Source of the DNA: Chelonobacter sp050613185
GTDB lineage: Bacteria > Pseudomonadota > Gammaproteobacteria > Enterobacterales > Pasteurellaceae
NCBI RefSeq assembly: GCF_050613185.1
Contig: NZ_CP192511.1
Span: 1,240,001 to 1,304,000, forward strand
Direction: 5' to 3'
DNA length: 64,000 nt
The first letter of the stretch is position 1, and every line of letters starts with the position of its first letter. Below, in pieces: positions 1 through 9,064 of the stretch. The position numbers and the translations under genes were made by a program. The notes below the pieces were generated by a model. The model saw only the letters and a program-made list of their open reading frames with translations, did no database searches and was not told where the DNA came from.

Positions 1-282
1 TTTACGTACCGCACCTTTGCGTTTCACGCTGATACTGTCGATTACCGGCGAGTGAGTTTGGAATGTACGCTCAACGCCGACACCGTTTGAAATTTTACGC
101 AGGGTAAATGCTGAATGCAGGCCGCGGTTACGAATTGCGATAACCACGCCTTCGAACGCCTGCAGACGTTTTTTACTACCTTCAACAACCCATACTTTCA
201 CTTCCAAAGTATCACCGGGACGGAAGCTCGGTACGTCTTGTTTCAATTGTTCTTGTTCAAGTTGTTTAATAATGTTACTCAT
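1..282 (-). CDS. rplS: 50S ribosomal protein L19 (3' end cut by window)
   Basis: L19 is a large-subunit protein at the 30S-50S interface. The 94 codons present read MSNIIKQLEQ at the start and match the usual L19 sequence through to ...SVKRKGAVRK, which is where about 20 more residues should follow; the window edge cuts the gene. It is the last gene of the rpsP-rimM-trmD-rplS operon, 36 bp after trmD. The start ATG is at 280-282. Identification is by recognition of the well-conserved family sequence. Confidence 0.97.
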   Translation of the reverse strand, partial: MSNIIKQLEQEQLKQDVPSFRPGDTLEVKVWVVEGSKKRLQAFEGVVIAIRNRGLHSAFTLRKISNGVGVERTFQTHSPVIDSISVKRKGAVRK

Positions 283-318
283 AATAAATACCTTTTATTC
301 CTAGATGTAACTGAATCT

Positions 319-1065
319 TTACTCTTGCCGTTTGATCTGAGCCAACAGCACTCTCTGTTCGTCAGTCAGAGCTAGGCTCTCTAAGAGCTCAGGCCGGCGC
401 GTCCAAGTGCGGTGCAATGACTGTTGTAACCGCCATTTGCGTATTTCCGCATGGTTGCCCGACATTAAAACCGGTGGCACGGCCACGCCGTTTAACACTT
501 CGGGGCGGGTGTAGTGCGGGCAATCGAGCAGCCCGTCGGCAAAAGAATCTTCTTCTGCGGAGGCTTGCTTGCCCAACACACCCGGAACAAAACGGGCAAC
601 GGCGTCAATCAATGTCATTGCCGGCAGTTCTCCGCCGGTGAGGACATAATCCCCAACCGACCACTCTTCATCGATTTCCGCTTCAATCAAGCGTTCATCA
701 ATGCCTTCATAACGTCCGCACAGCAAAATCAGATTCTGATATTGTGCTAATTGCTGCACGCCATGTTGGTCGAGTTTGCACCCTTGCGGTGAAAGGTAAA
801 TCACTTTCACCTCCCCTGCCGTTACTGCCCGTGCCGCTTGCTTGGCGGCATGAATGGCGTCGCGCAACGGTTGCACCATCATCAACATGCCCGGTCCGCC
901 GCCGTAAGGGCGGTCATCGACCGTTTTGTGTTTATCATGGGTGAAATCACGCGGATTCCAACATTGCACTTGTAACAGCCCGTGTTTTACAGCTCGTCCT
1001 GTGACCCCGAATTCGGTGATTGCTTTAAACATTTCAGGGAAAAGACTAATAATCCCAATCCACAT
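319..1065 (-). CDS. trmD: tRNA (guanine-N1-)-methyltransferase TrmD
   Basis: TrmD uses S-adenosylmethionine to methylate G37 next to the anticodon of a subset of tRNAs, which prevents +1 frameshifting. The 248-residue protein has the normal family length and begins MWIGIISLFPEMF. The SPOUT trefoil-knot AdoMet site is visible as CGRYEG (about residues 116-121) and GDYVLTGGELP (about 138-148), and the RPYGGGPGM loop is at about 52-60. It lies between rimM (53 bp upstream) and rplS in the usual gamma-proteobacterial order. A possible ribosome binding site, AAGGTC, lies 5 bases before the ATG. Confidence 0.98.
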   Translation of the reverse strand: MWIGIISLFPEMFKAITEFGVTGRAVKHGLLQVQCWNPRDFTHDKHKTVDDRPYGGGPGMLMMVQPLRDAIHAAKQAARAVTAGEVKVIYLSPQGCKLDQHGVQQLAQYQNLILLCGRYEGIDERLIEAEIDEEWSVGDYVLTGGELPAMTLIDAVARFVPGVLGKQASAEEDSFADGLLDCPHYTRPEVLNGVAVPPVLMSGNHAEIRKWRLQQSLHRTWTRRPELLESLALTDEQRVLLAQIKRQE

Positions 1066-1118
1066 AATATGACCTTATGCTAAAAATGTTACCGCCAAAG
1101 CGCCCACTGTTGCTGAGG

Positions 1119-1649
1119 TTAGAAACCAGCGTCCCAATCCACTTCAATAGTCTTTGTGGCGAGATCGACTCTTTTAACTACTGTTTCTTCAAGATACGGA
1201 ATTAACCGCTCTTGTTTGCCGAAAGCATCATTCAGATTGGCTTTCACCATGAACACGTCATTCGAACCGGTTTCCATCATGTCGCTGACCACACCCAATT
1301 GATAGCCTTGCAGGTTGATGACTTGGCAGCCGATTAAATCGTGCCAGTAATAGCCTTCTTCCAGCGCAGGGAAATTGTCTGCACTCACCCCGATTTCCAC
1401 GTTGGTTAATGCGTGTGCCGCGTCACGATCATCGACGTTTTTCAGTTTCACGATCAAATCGTTACTGTGATAACGCCAGCTTTCCAGTTCGGTGGCTTGC
1501 CATTGACCTTTGATATTCAAATACCAAGGCTGATAATCGAAAATACTTTCTTGTTGTTCTGTCGATGAATAAATTCGCAACCAACCGCGAATCCCGTAAG
1601 TTGAACCCAACTTGCCGACCGTGCTGATGTTTTGCGTGTTCATATTCAC
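1119..1649 (-). CDS. rimM: 16S rRNA processing protein RimM
   Basis: RimM is an assembly factor that binds ribosomal protein S19 and helps 30S head maturation. The 176-residue protein has the RimM N-terminal beta-barrel motif VGKLGSTYGIRGWLRI at about residues 11-26 and the PRC-barrel part near EGYYWHDLIGCQV (about 98-110). It ends IEVDWDAGF, the typical RimM C-terminus. It is the second gene of the rpsP operon, 37 bp after the rpsP stop. An in-frame second ATG two codons later is possible, but the difference is trivial. Confidence 0.96.
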   Translation of the reverse strand: MNMNTQNISTVGKLGSTYGIRGWLRIYSSTEQQESIFDYQPWYLNIKGQWQATELESWRYHSNDLIVKLKNVDDRDAAHALTNVEIGVSADNFPALEEGYYWHDLIGCQVINLQGYQLGVVSDMMETGSNDVFMVKANLNDAFGKQERLIPYLEETVVKRVDLATKTIEVDWDAGF

Positions 1650-1686
1650 CTACTTATTGATTGCTTATAAAGCGTTTAAAAGCAGA

Positions 1687-1935
1687 TTACGCTGCTTTTT
1701 GCGCTTCTTTAACTAATGCGGATACGCGCTCAGATAAAGAAGCACCTTTTTCCAACCATGCATTCACACGGTCTAAATCTAAACGTAAACGTTCTGCGTT
1801 ACCGGTAGCAAGTGGGTTAAAGAAACCGACACGCTCGATAAAACGACCGTCACGCGGGCTGCGGCTGTCCGCAACAACTACTTGATAAAATGGGCGTTTT
1901 TTTGCACCGCCACGAGATAAACGAATGGTTACCAT
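1687..1935 (-). CDS. rpsP: 30S ribosomal protein S16
   Basis: S16 is a small-subunit assembly protein. The 82-residue product starts MVTIRLSRGGAKKRPFYQ, the conserved family N-terminus. The reading frame stays open 24 codons further upstream, but the ATG at 1933-1935 is chosen because it has AGAGGA just upstream and gives the normal length. It is the first gene of the rpsP-rimM-trmD-rplS operon, with a good promoter about 100 bp upstream. Confidence 0.98.
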   Translation of the reverse strand: MVTIRLSRGGAKKRPFYQVVVADSRSPRDGRFIERVGFFNPLATGNAERLRLDLDRVNAWLEKGASLSERVSALVKEAQKAA

Positions 1936-2028
1936 AGCGTCCTCTAAAATGATAGTAAAAATAAAACCCTCGTTCGAGGTGAGGGTGTCATGCGCTTTCG
2001 ATGGCATACAGCCATAAAAAGTCGTCAG

Positions 2029-2056
2029 ATTTTACTCTTTTCCTGAAGAAAAGCAA
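2029..2056 (-). promoter_or_regulatory. Probable sigma-70 promoter of the rpsP operon
   Basis: On the minus strand, TTGCTT (2051-2056) and TAAAAT (2029-2034) are separated by 16 bp, which resembles a vegetative -35/-10 pair. It sits about 95 bp before the rpsP start codon, leaving a 5' leader that could carry regulation. No known ribosomal-protein leader structure was recognised in it. Confidence 0.55.
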
Positions 2057-2206
2057 GTTTTACCGCCGGCGTAAGCCAAATTATCGGCGTGAACCGCACT
2101 TTCAATGGCTACGCCTGTGCAAGTGCGGTCAGCGGTTGTCAAAGCAAGACGAAAATCGCTATAATGCGAACTATTCTTAATTGAAAGGCGGCAAAGTGCG
2201 GTTCGG

Positions 2207-2584
2207 ATGAAAGTGGTGAAATGGGTTTATGTTTTATTGGGATTTATTGCGCTCGGGTTGGGCATTCTCGGCATTCCGTTGCCGATCTTGCCGACCACGC
2301 CGTTTTTGCTGCTGGCGCTCTATTTTTTCGGCAAAAGCTCCGATCGCCTGCACGCTTGGTTTTTGCAAACCGCACTTTATCATAACTATTTGAAATCCTT
2401 TGATGAACAGCGCGCGCTGACCGCCAAAAGCAAAGCCTATATCTTGTTGCTTTCCACCGCAATGATCGCCGCCAGTTTCTATTTTATGCCGTCGATTTAC
2501 GGGCGGATTTTTATTATTCTCTTATTATTGGTCGAATACTGGTTTTTCTTCTTTTGGATTAAAACCCTACCAAGCACAAAATGA
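2207..2584 (+). CDS. ybaN: YbaN-like inner-membrane protein (DUF454)
   Basis: This is a small integral membrane protein of the YbaN/DUF454 family, whose biochemical role is unknown. The 125 residues contain an N-terminal hydrophobic hairpin with the family motif LGILGIPLPILPTTPFLLLA (about 18-37), then a soluble stretch (HAWFLQTALYHNYLKSF), then two further hydrophobic segments (about 79-97 and 100-118). A USS ends 3 bp before the start codon. It is transcribed divergently from the rpsP operon and stands alone, 82 bp before ushA. Confidence 0.85.
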   Translation: MKVVKWVYVLLGFIALGLGILGIPLPILPTTPFLLLALYFFGKSSDRLHAWFLQTALYHNYLKSFDEQRALTAKSKAYILLLSTAMIAASFYFMPSIYGRIFIILLLLVEYWFFFFWIKTLPSTK

Positions 2585-2666
2585 TAGCTTTTGTCGCCGT
2601 TTTTTAGCATACTGACTACGGCTTTTTTATCAGGAACTCTTCTTACTTTTTTTAGGAAATCTCAAT

Positions 2667-4328
2667 ATGAAATCTTTTTTTAAATTAAGTCTTTGTACCA
2701 CGTTAGTCACATCCGTATTAGCCATTCCCACTTTCGCCCAAGCCTATGAACAAGACCGCACTTATCAATTGACCGTGTTGCATACCAATGATCTGCACGG
2801 CCGTTTTTGGCAAAACCAAAACGGTGAATACGGACTGGCGGCACAAAAAACCTTGATTGACCGCATTCGCAAAGAAGTGGCGGAGAAAGGCGGCGAGTTG
2901 ATTTTGCTCAACGCCGGCGATTACAACACCGGCATTCCGGAATCCGATTTGCAAAACGCCAAACCGGATATCGAAGCGATGAATGCAATGGGCTACGAGG
3001 CGTTGGCCTTGGGCAACCACGAATTTGACAATCCGCTGCAATTGTTGGATATGCAAGAAAGCTGGGCGAAATTCCCGTTCTTGTCCGCCAACGTGTTTAA
3101 TAAAAAAGATGGCAGTTTATTGGTAAAACCGTACACCATTTTAGACAAACAAGGGTTGAAAGTGGCGGTTGTCGGTTTGACCACCGAAGATACGGCGAAA
3201 CTGGGCAACCCGGAATTTATCTCCAATGTGGAATTTGTCCGTCCGGCGGAAGCGGCAAAAGACGTGCTGGCGGCGTTGAACGACAATGAGAAGCCGGATA
3301 TTAAAATCGGCTTGACCCATATGGGCTATTATCATGACGCTCAATACGGTTCGAATGCGCCGGGCGATGTGTCGATGGTGCGTGAATTGGAGAAAGGCGC
3401 GTTTGATCTGGTGATCGGCGGTCACAGCCACGACACGGTGTGTATTAATGACGACGGCAGTTTCAACGACAAATACAAACCGGGCGATGTCTGTAAACCG
3501 GCATTTGAAAACGGCACTTGGATTATGCAAGCCGGCGAATGGGGTAAATATGTCGGGCGTGCCGATTTTGAATTTAAAAACGGCGAGTTGAAACTGGTGA
3601 ACTATCAATTAGTGCCGGTCAACTTAAAAGAAAAAGTGAAAAATGCCGAAGGCAAAACCGAATATGTGCTGTTTCAAGAGGAAATTCCCGCCGATGCGGA
3701 ACTGTTGGCGCACCTGAAAGTCTATCAGGACAAAGGCGATGAATTACTGGGCGTGGAAGTCGGCAGTGTGAATGAGAAGTTGGAAGGTGATCGCAATGTT
3801 ATTCGCTTCCGACAAACTAATTTAGGGCAGCTGATCGCCCGTTCGCAAAAAGAGCGTGCCAAAGCCGATATCGGCATTATGAACTCCGGCGGTATCCGTG
3901 CTTCAATCGAGCCGGGTAAGGTCACCTATAAAGATATTCTGACGGTGCAACCGTTCGGGAATATCATCAGCTATGTCGAGTTGAACGGGACTGAGCTGAT
4001 TGATTACCTGAATGTGGTGGCGTTGAAAGAAGTCGATTCCGGTGCGTATGCGCAATTTGCCGGCATTGCCATGACCGTCGACCGCAAGGCGAAAAAAGTG
4101 TCGGAGGTGAAAATCAACGGCGAGCCGCTGGATCCGAAAAAAGTCTATCGGATTTCTTTACCAAGTTACACCGCGGCAGGGGGGGACGGCTATCCGCTGG
4201 TCAGCGACAATCCGACCTATGTCAACACCGGTTTTGTGGACGCGGAGAGTCTGAAACTCTATTTTGAGGAAAATTCACCGATTGATGCGGCGAAATTCCA
4301 AGCCAATGAAGAGATTATTTATAAATAA
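2667..4328 (+). CDS. ushA: Periplasmic UDP-sugar hydrolase / 5'-nucleotidase
   Basis: This periplasmic enzyme hydrolyses UDP-sugars and 5'-nucleotides, and in Pasteurellaceae related enzymes also take part in NAD salvage. The 553 residues match E. coli UshA almost end to end in length and motif order. There is a signal peptide ending near AQA (about 24-26). The metallophosphatase motifs are LHTNDLHGRF (38-47), NAGDYNTG (about 92-99), GNHEFDNP (about 116-123) and GGHSHD (about 251-256). The nucleotide-binding C-terminal domain shows NSGGIRASIEPG and AAGGDGYP. NadN, another nucleotidase known from Haemophilus, is longer and less similar, so ushA is the better name. A palindromic repeat element follows the stop. 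Confidence 0.92.
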   Translation: MKSFFKLSLCTTLVTSVLAIPTFAQAYEQDRTYQLTVLHTNDLHGRFWQNQNGEYGLAAQKTLIDRIRKEVAEKGGELILLNAGDYNTGIPESDLQNAKPDIEAMNAMGYEALALGNHEFDNPLQLLDMQESWAKFPFLSANVFNKKDGSLLVKPYTILDKQGLKVAVVGLTTEDTAKLGNPEFISNVEFVRPAEAAKDVLAALNDNEKPDIKIGLTHMGYYHDAQYGSNAPGDVSMVRELEKGAFDLVIGGHSHDTVCINDDGSFNDKYKPGDVCKPAFENGTWIMQAGEWGKYVGRADFEFKNGELKLVNYQLVPVNLKEKVKNAEGKTEYVLFQEEIPADAELLAHLKVYQDKGDELLGVEVGSVNEKLEGDRNVIRFRQTNLGQLIARSQKERAKADIGIMNSGGIRASIEPGKVTYKDILTVQPFGNIISYVELNGTELIDYLNVVALKEVDSGAYAQFAGIAMTVDRKAKKVSEVKINGEPLDPKKVYRISLPSYTAAGGDGYPLVSDNPTYVNTGFVDAESLKLYFEENSPIDAAKFQANEEIIYK

Positions 4329-4358
4329 TCCTAGACAGCAACAATAGATCTTATGTTT

Positions 4359-4581
4359 AAAATCCGATAAGGTATCACCATTATCAGATTATTGACAAAG
4401 TAAGTGATGAGGCAAAGTCGGGGCGGATTATATATCCGCCCGAACGGTACTTTGCGCTTCCCCTTTATTGATTAACTGCTTATATCGCACTCCGCAAACG
4501 GGCGGATATATAATCCGCCCCGACTTTTACAATCAATATTGTGCGTTTTAGTCTTTGTCAGCAGCCTGATTATCGGATTTT
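4359..4581. repeat. 223-bp nested inverted-repeat element with two GGGCGGAT palindromes
   Basis: The intergenic stretch between ushA and dsbD is one large imperfect hairpin. The outermost arms AAAATCCGATAA (4359-4370) and TTATCGGATTTT (4570-4581) are perfect 12-bp inverted repeats. Inside them, 4383-4400 and 4553-4570 pair at about 14 of 18 positions, with TGACAAAG/CTTTGTCA at the inner ends. Further in lie two oppositely oriented copies of a 25-bp palindrome (4417-4441 and 4500-4524, core GGGCGGAT...ATCCGCCC). Related palindromes occur at 24095, 48580, 50149 and 57327. It has no coding capacity. It looks like a miniature non-autonomous element whose palindromes may end ushA transcription. 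Confidence 0.75.
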
Positions 4582-4614
4582 TATAATTTATTGTTTTGGC
4601 TAAACGGAAAAATG

Positions 4615-6483
4615 ATGTTACGCAAACCGCACTTTACTCGTCCCTTTCGTTATCAACAGCTATTATTCAGCCTGTTGGTTTTTTTTGTTTTTGCATTTTT
4701 AAACAGCGCGGTCGCCAACGGTTTGTTCGGCGGCAAGAAAGAGCGGTTTTTACCGCCGCATGAAGCCTTCATCTTTTCGGCGCAAGCGGATCAGCAAAAT
4801 TTACACCTCGATTGGCAGATCGCCGAAGGTTACTATTTATATCAACGTGAAATTTCCGTTGAAGACGAACAGGGGCAAATCAGCGAGTTAGCCTTGCCGC
4901 CTGCAATACCCTACCATGATGAATTTTTCGGTGAAGTCCAAATTTACCGCAATCAGTTAGCATTTGCAGTGCCGTTACATAACCGTAACGGAAAAATTAT
5001 CGTTAATTACCAAGGTTGTACCAGCGGTTTTTGCTATCCGCCGGAAACGCAGGAATTGGATTTGGCGGCGTTACGGGGCGGCGCAGGCACAACCACAACG
5101 GCAACGGTGATCGCTGGTGTTGATAGCGCAGCACAAAGTGCGGTCAGCGAAAACGCCACCACAACCGAACGTACGCCTGTAGCGGATAACCGACGTGTTG
5201 ACGATAGCTTATTTAACCGTAACAGCACCGAACAGCTGGCAAGCAATCTGGGCGAAAACAAATTCAGCATTCTGTGGTTTTTCGTCTTGGGATTGGGCTT
5301 GGCATTTACCCCATGCGTGCTGCCGATGTTGCCATTGTTATCCTCAATCGTGATCGGGCAAAAAGAACGCCCGCAAAGCCTGCGCGCATTGTTGCTGAGT
5401 TTGGTCTATGTGCAAGGCATGGCATTGACCTATACCGCACTTGGCTTATTAGTGGTGGCGATCGGTCTGCCGTTTCAAATTGCGCTGCAAAGCCCGTATG
5501 TGCTGATCGCTTTCTCGATTCTGTTTATCGTATTGGCGGGTTCGATGTTCGGTTTGTTCACGTTGCAACTGCCGTCCGGTTTACAGAATAAGCTCAATCA
5601 ACTTAGCCAAAAACAGAGTGGCGGTGCTTATTGGAATGTGTTCCTGATGGGCATGATTGCCGGCTTAGTGGCTTCGCCGTGCGTCAGCGCGCCGTTGTCG
5701 GGGGCGCTGTTGTATGTGGCACAAAGCGGGGATTTTGTGGTCGGCGGCTTGAGCTTGTATTTATTGGCGCTGGGCATGGGCATTCCGCTGGTGCTGGTCA
5801 CCCTGTTTGGCAATAAAATCCTGCCGAAGGGCGGAGAATGGCAGGAAAAAGTCAAAATTGCCTTCGGTTTCGTGATGCTTGCCGTACCGGTATTCCTGAT
5901 TTCGCGCCTGTTGCCGGAAGTGTGGGAAAACCGTTTATGGTCGCTATTGGGTGTGGCGTTTTTCATCTGGTTGACTTCGGCAATCAGCGATAAAAAATCG
6001 ATGTTGGGAATTAAATTGTTACCGTTAGTGGCGGCGATCGTGGTGGCGCAACCGCTGGTCAACTGGCTTGCACCGCTGGTGACCGGCAACAGCGAAAGTG
6101 CGGTAGCCGCAACGCCGGCACACGCCGAATTTGCCGAGATTGCCGATTACGACGCCTTACAAGCGGCATTGAAACAGAACCAAGGGCAGTTGGTGATGTT
6201 GGATTTGTACGCCGACTGGTGTGTTGCCTGCAAAGAATTTGAAAAATACACCTTCAGCGATCCGCAAGTACGGCAACAGTTTGCTCAAATGAAGTTATTG
6301 CGTGCCGATCTGACCCGCAACAGCCCGCAAAACCGCACTTTAATGGAGCAACTGCGCGTAGTCGGTTTGCCGACCATTATCTTCTTCGACCAAAACGGCA
6401 AAGAGATCCCGCAAAGCCGAATCAGCGGATTTTTAGATGCAGAACAGTTTAGGGAATGGGTACAGCCGTTGTTGGAGAAATAG
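4615..6483 (+). CDS. dsbD: Thiol:disulfide interchange protein DsbD
   Basis: DsbD moves electrons from cytoplasmic thioredoxin across the inner membrane to periplasmic DsbC, DsbG and CcmG. The three-domain layout is clear. After a signal segment comes the periplasmic alpha domain with a cysteine pair (YQGCT...GFCYPP). Then comes a multi-helix membrane domain with one cysteine in TPCVLPMLPLL and one in SPCVSAPLSG. The protein ends with a thioredoxin-like gamma domain carrying WCVAC. At about 622 residues it is longer than E. coli DsbD (565), partly through a low-complexity linker rich in Thr/Ala and Asn/Arg before the membrane domain. The frame opens at a TTG at 4591, but GGA followed by ATG at 4612 and 4615 makes 4615 the best-spaced start. 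Confidence 0.95.
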   Translation: MLRKPHFTRPFRYQQLLFSLLVFFVFAFLNSAVANGLFGGKKERFLPPHEAFIFSAQADQQNLHLDWQIAEGYYLYQREISVEDEQGQISELALPPAIPYHDEFFGEVQIYRNQLAFAVPLHNRNGKIIVNYQGCTSGFCYPPETQELDLAALRGGAGTTTTATVIAGVDSAAQSAVSENATTTERTPVADNRRVDDSLFNRNSTEQLASNLGENKFSILWFFVLGLGLAFTPCVLPMLPLLSSIVIGQKERPQSLRALLLSLVYVQGMALTYTALGLLVVAIGLPFQIALQSPYVLIAFSILFIVLAGSMFGLFTLQLPSGLQNKLNQLSQKQSGGAYWNVFLMGMIAGLVASPCVSAPLSGALLYVAQSGDFVVGGLSLYLLALGMGIPLVLVTLFGNKILPKGGEWQEKVKIAFGFVMLAVPVFLISRLLPEVWENRLWSLLGVAFFIWLTSAISDKKSMLGIKLLPLVAAIVVAQPLVNWLAPLVTGNSESAVAATPAHAEFAEIADYDALQAALKQNQGQLVMLDLYADWCVACKEFEKYTFSDPQVRQQFAQMKLLRADLTRNSPQNRTLMEQLRVVGLPTIIFFDQNGKEIPQSRISGFLDAEQFREWVQPLLEK

Positions 6484-6525
6484 CGCTCTAGGCTCTAAAA
6501 CTTAACGATCTGGAAAAAATAAAAT

Positions 6526-6563
6526 AAAAAGACTATCGAATAAATCATAACGATAGTCTTTTT
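6526..6563 (+). terminator. Rho-independent terminator after dsbD
   Basis: A perfect 13-bp stem (6526-6538 with 6551-6563) has a 12-nt loop and runs into a T tract. It ends dsbD about 45 bp after its stop. The same structure begins the 116-bp leader that is repeated before the second TonB receptor (9183-9220). Confidence 0.8.
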
Positions 6564-6619
6564 TTAATTCTTTTTAAATAATTCCAATCGCTAATGGTCG
6601 GGTCTAATCTTGAATAAAA

Positions 6620-6635
6620 TGTGATCTTGATCACG
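6620..6635. promoter_or_regulatory. CRP-like binding site upstream of TonB receptor 1
   Basis: TGTGATCTTGATCACG fits the CRP consensus TGTGA-N6-TCACA at 9 of 10 defined positions. Its centre is about 78 bp before the start codon. AT-rich -10-like hexamers near 6680-6688 would place it roughly 61-65 bp upstream of transcription start, as in class I CRP promoters. No Zur-like box was recognised. Confidence 0.65.
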
Positions 6636-6705
6636 GAATCTCAGCTCAGTTCTCCGTATATTCAATCTCTTTTTCTATTTATTATATTCAGTAAGAGAGC
6701 TTTCC

Positions 6706-9036
6706 ATGCACAAAATAATCCTTCCTTTTGCGTTGTCGTCACTATCTTTGACCGCATTGGCGGCGGACAATCCGACATCACCGACAGAGCAGTTAGCGGA
6801 AATTACCGTTGCAACCCAACTCGAATCTTACGTTTTGCCGGAGCAAAATACCATATCCATCTCAGGCAAAGCCCTGAGCGAACAATATCATAGTACGCTG
6901 GGCGATACCCTGAGTAAAATAAGCGGCGTGCAAAGCGAATCTTTCGGACCGCATGCCGGTCGTCCGCTGATTCGCGGACTTGGCGGGCAACGGGTTGAAA
7001 TTTTAAGTAACAATTTATCGCTTAACGATATGGCGGCAATCAGCGGAAACTTGCCGACACCTTTGGAAAGCCAGTTGGCGGACAGTATTGAAGTGACCAA
7101 AGGCCCGGCGACAATCTTACACGGCGGACGGGCGATCGGCGGTACGGTGAATGTCAAAGACGGACGTATTCCGAGCAAGATTGCCGAAAAGCGTTTTCAA
7201 GGCAAAATCGAAGCGCAAACGGGGGAAAATACCCAGCGAATGCAGGGTTTCCGCTTAGATGTCAACGATGGTCGACATTGGGCGTGGCATATCAGTGCGA
7301 TGTCCCGTCATAGCCGCTACACGAAAATTCCGGGCAACAGCAAGGCTGCCGTTTGCCATGATGTTAATGAGCTGAAAGCGGACAGCATGCTGCGTGATAA
7401 ATGCCAAATTCAGATGAGTTCGTATCAAACCCGCAACCCTGCCCACTATCCTTATCTAAGCAAATTTTATGAGAAGTTTGCCGAAGAGTATGAACTGGAA
7501 TCCAGTGAAAAATATACGACGCGCGAAAAAGATCGTCTTAGCTTTTTTGAAACCGTTGCCAATGATCCCAATCCGGCCTATATTCCGGACAGCGCGCAAT
7601 ACATTGATGTTTACACCGAGCCGAAAGCGTTGGTGAAAGCGGAAAACGGACGGATTCCGAATAGCCATTTTAAATCGAAAAATATTGCCGTCGGCGGCAG
7701 CTATATTGATGACTGGGGCTATGTCGGACTGGCTTATTCGCATTATCAAACCCGATATGGCGTGCCGGGTTTTGCTTATCGTGCTTCAAGCGTTGCCACC
7801 GAAGGCGATAATTTCGGTGCAGTAGATGTCTTGAGCCAAGATCAGCGTTTTGATCTGCGTGCTGAAATAGATAAAACGTTTTTGATTCTGCAGAAAATCA
7901 AACTCTCAGCTAATTATGCCAAAGCGCAAAATATTGAGCAGATTAATCAAATCGATTCCAGCCGTTTTAACACGCAGCAGCGGCAAGTGCGGTTGGAGGC
8001 GGAACATCAACCGTGGGGTAACTTGCACGGCTTGATTGGGGTTGAAGTCAGTAAACGCAAAATAGCCCGCGACGGAGCGGACGCCTATCTGCCGGACGTT
8101 AATAGCGATGAAAAAAGCCTGTTTGTATTGGAATCGTTGGTGCTTGATCCGTTTAAATTGAGCGCAGGCGGGCGTTGGAGCAGTGTGAAACACCGCTTAA
8201 TCAAAGATTATGCCGGTAACGGCGGCGGTTCCGGCGAACGTGCGGACCGCACTTTTGATCTCTCCAATTACCATATCGGTTTGCTGTACCAACCGCTTGA
8301 TAGCTGGCATGTCAAATTGCAACGTTCTTTTTCGCAAAGAGCACCGGAAGTCAATGAGCTTTATGCCAACAATAGCCACTATTCATTACTGATCGAAGAG
8401 AACGGCGATACCGATCTGAAAAAAGAAAAATCCAACGGTTGGGAATTGAGCAGCGGCGTGGAGTTTAATAACTGGATGGCGAATATCACATGGTATCAAA
8501 TCGATTTTTCCAACTACACTTATTTAGCTCAAACCGGCATTGCCCGACGCGGAACGATTGTGAAAGAGTGGCGGCAAACGCCGATTCGCTTGCAGGGGAT
8601 CGAAACGGAACTGGGTTACCATTTGCGCACGGATACATTCGGCGAATGGCGGTTCAGCCTGTTGGGCGATGTGGTGCGCAGTAAGGCAAAAAGCGGTTTT
8701 AACGGCGGCGGATATGTCAGCGCCATGCCGACCTCGCGTTACGGTGCCGGAATAGACTGGAATTATAAAAACTGGTCAACTTCCTTTTCGGCATGGCATT
8801 ATTTGAAACAAGATAAAGTCGGGGTGGACATTAATAAAGAGTTGGAATCACCGTCGTTCACGTTGGTTGACGCCAGCATAAGTTATCAATTCCGCTTAGC
8901 GCATTCGGATATCGAGTTATATCTGATCGGAAAAAATTTAACCAACCGCGAAGCCCGATTGCATAATTCCACCTTGCGTTATCTTGCGCCAATGGCAGGG
9001 CGTAGCATTGCCACTGGCGTCAGATGGACATTTTGA
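6706..9036 (+). CDS. TonB-dependent outer-membrane receptor, ZnuD-like
   Basis: This is an outer-membrane beta-barrel receptor for TonB-driven uptake. The 776 residues include a signal peptide (about 1-20, ending LAA), a TonB-box-like segment LAEITVAT (about 30-37), a plug with RPLIRGLGGQRVEIL and IEVTKGPATILHGGRAIGGTVNV, and a barrel ending in Phe (GVRWTF). The DWGYVGLAYSHYQTRYGVPG stretch matches the barrel motif of the ZnuD zinc/haem receptor family, which the downstream gene shares. Unlike that paralogue it lacks a histidine-rich loop; it has a long insertion with a Cys pair (VCHD...DKCQ) and many charged and aromatic residues. The ligand is therefore open: zinc, haem or another metal complex. 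The terminator at 9065 follows. Confidence 0.85.
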   Translation: MHKIILPFALSSLSLTALAADNPTSPTEQLAEITVATQLESYVLPEQNTISISGKALSEQYHSTLGDTLSKISGVQSESFGPHAGRPLIRGLGGQRVEILSNNLSLNDMAAISGNLPTPLESQLADSIEVTKGPATILHGGRAIGGTVNVKDGRIPSKIAEKRFQGKIEAQTGENTQRMQGFRLDVNDGRHWAWHISAMSRHSRYTKIPGNSKAAVCHDVNELKADSMLRDKCQIQMSSYQTRNPAHYPYLSKFYEKFAEEYELESSEKYTTREKDRLSFFETVANDPNPAYIPDSAQYIDVYTEPKALVKAENGRIPNSHFKSKNIAVGGSYIDDWGYVGLAYSHYQTRYGVPGFAYRASSVATEGDNFGAVDVLSQDQRFDLRAEIDKTFLILQKIKLSANYAKAQNIEQINQIDSSRFNTQQRQVRLEAEHQPWGNLHGLIGVEVSKRKIARDGADAYLPDVNSDEKSLFVLESLVLDPFKLSAGGRWSSVKHRLIKDYAGNGGGSGERADRTFDLSNYHIGLLYQPLDSWHVKLQRSFSQRAPEVNELYANNSHYSLLIEENGDTDLKKEKSNGWELSSGVEFNNWMANITWYQIDFSNYTYLAQTGIARRGTIVKEWRQTPIRLQGIETELGYHLRTDTFGEWRFSLLGDVVRSKAKSGFNGGGYVSAMPTSRYGAGIDWNYKNWSTSFSAWHYLKQDKVGVDINKELESPSFTLVDASISYQFRLAHSDIELYLIGKNLTNREARLHNSTLRYLAPMAGRSIATGVRWTF

Positions 9037-9064
9037 TTTTAATCGACCCATTAATAAAAATTTA

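Larger units (their letters stand above)
6526..6641 (+). repeat. Copy 1 of duplicated 116-bp leader (terminator plus CRP-like site)
   Basis: This 116-bp block and 9183-9298 have the same length and agree at about 103 of 116 positions by eye. Each contains the hairpin terminator, an AT-rich spacer, the conserved stretch AATCGCTAATG and a CRP-like palindrome, followed 60-65 bp later by a ZnuD-like receptor gene. The duplication suggests the receptor genes arose or moved together with their control region. Confidence 0.85.
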
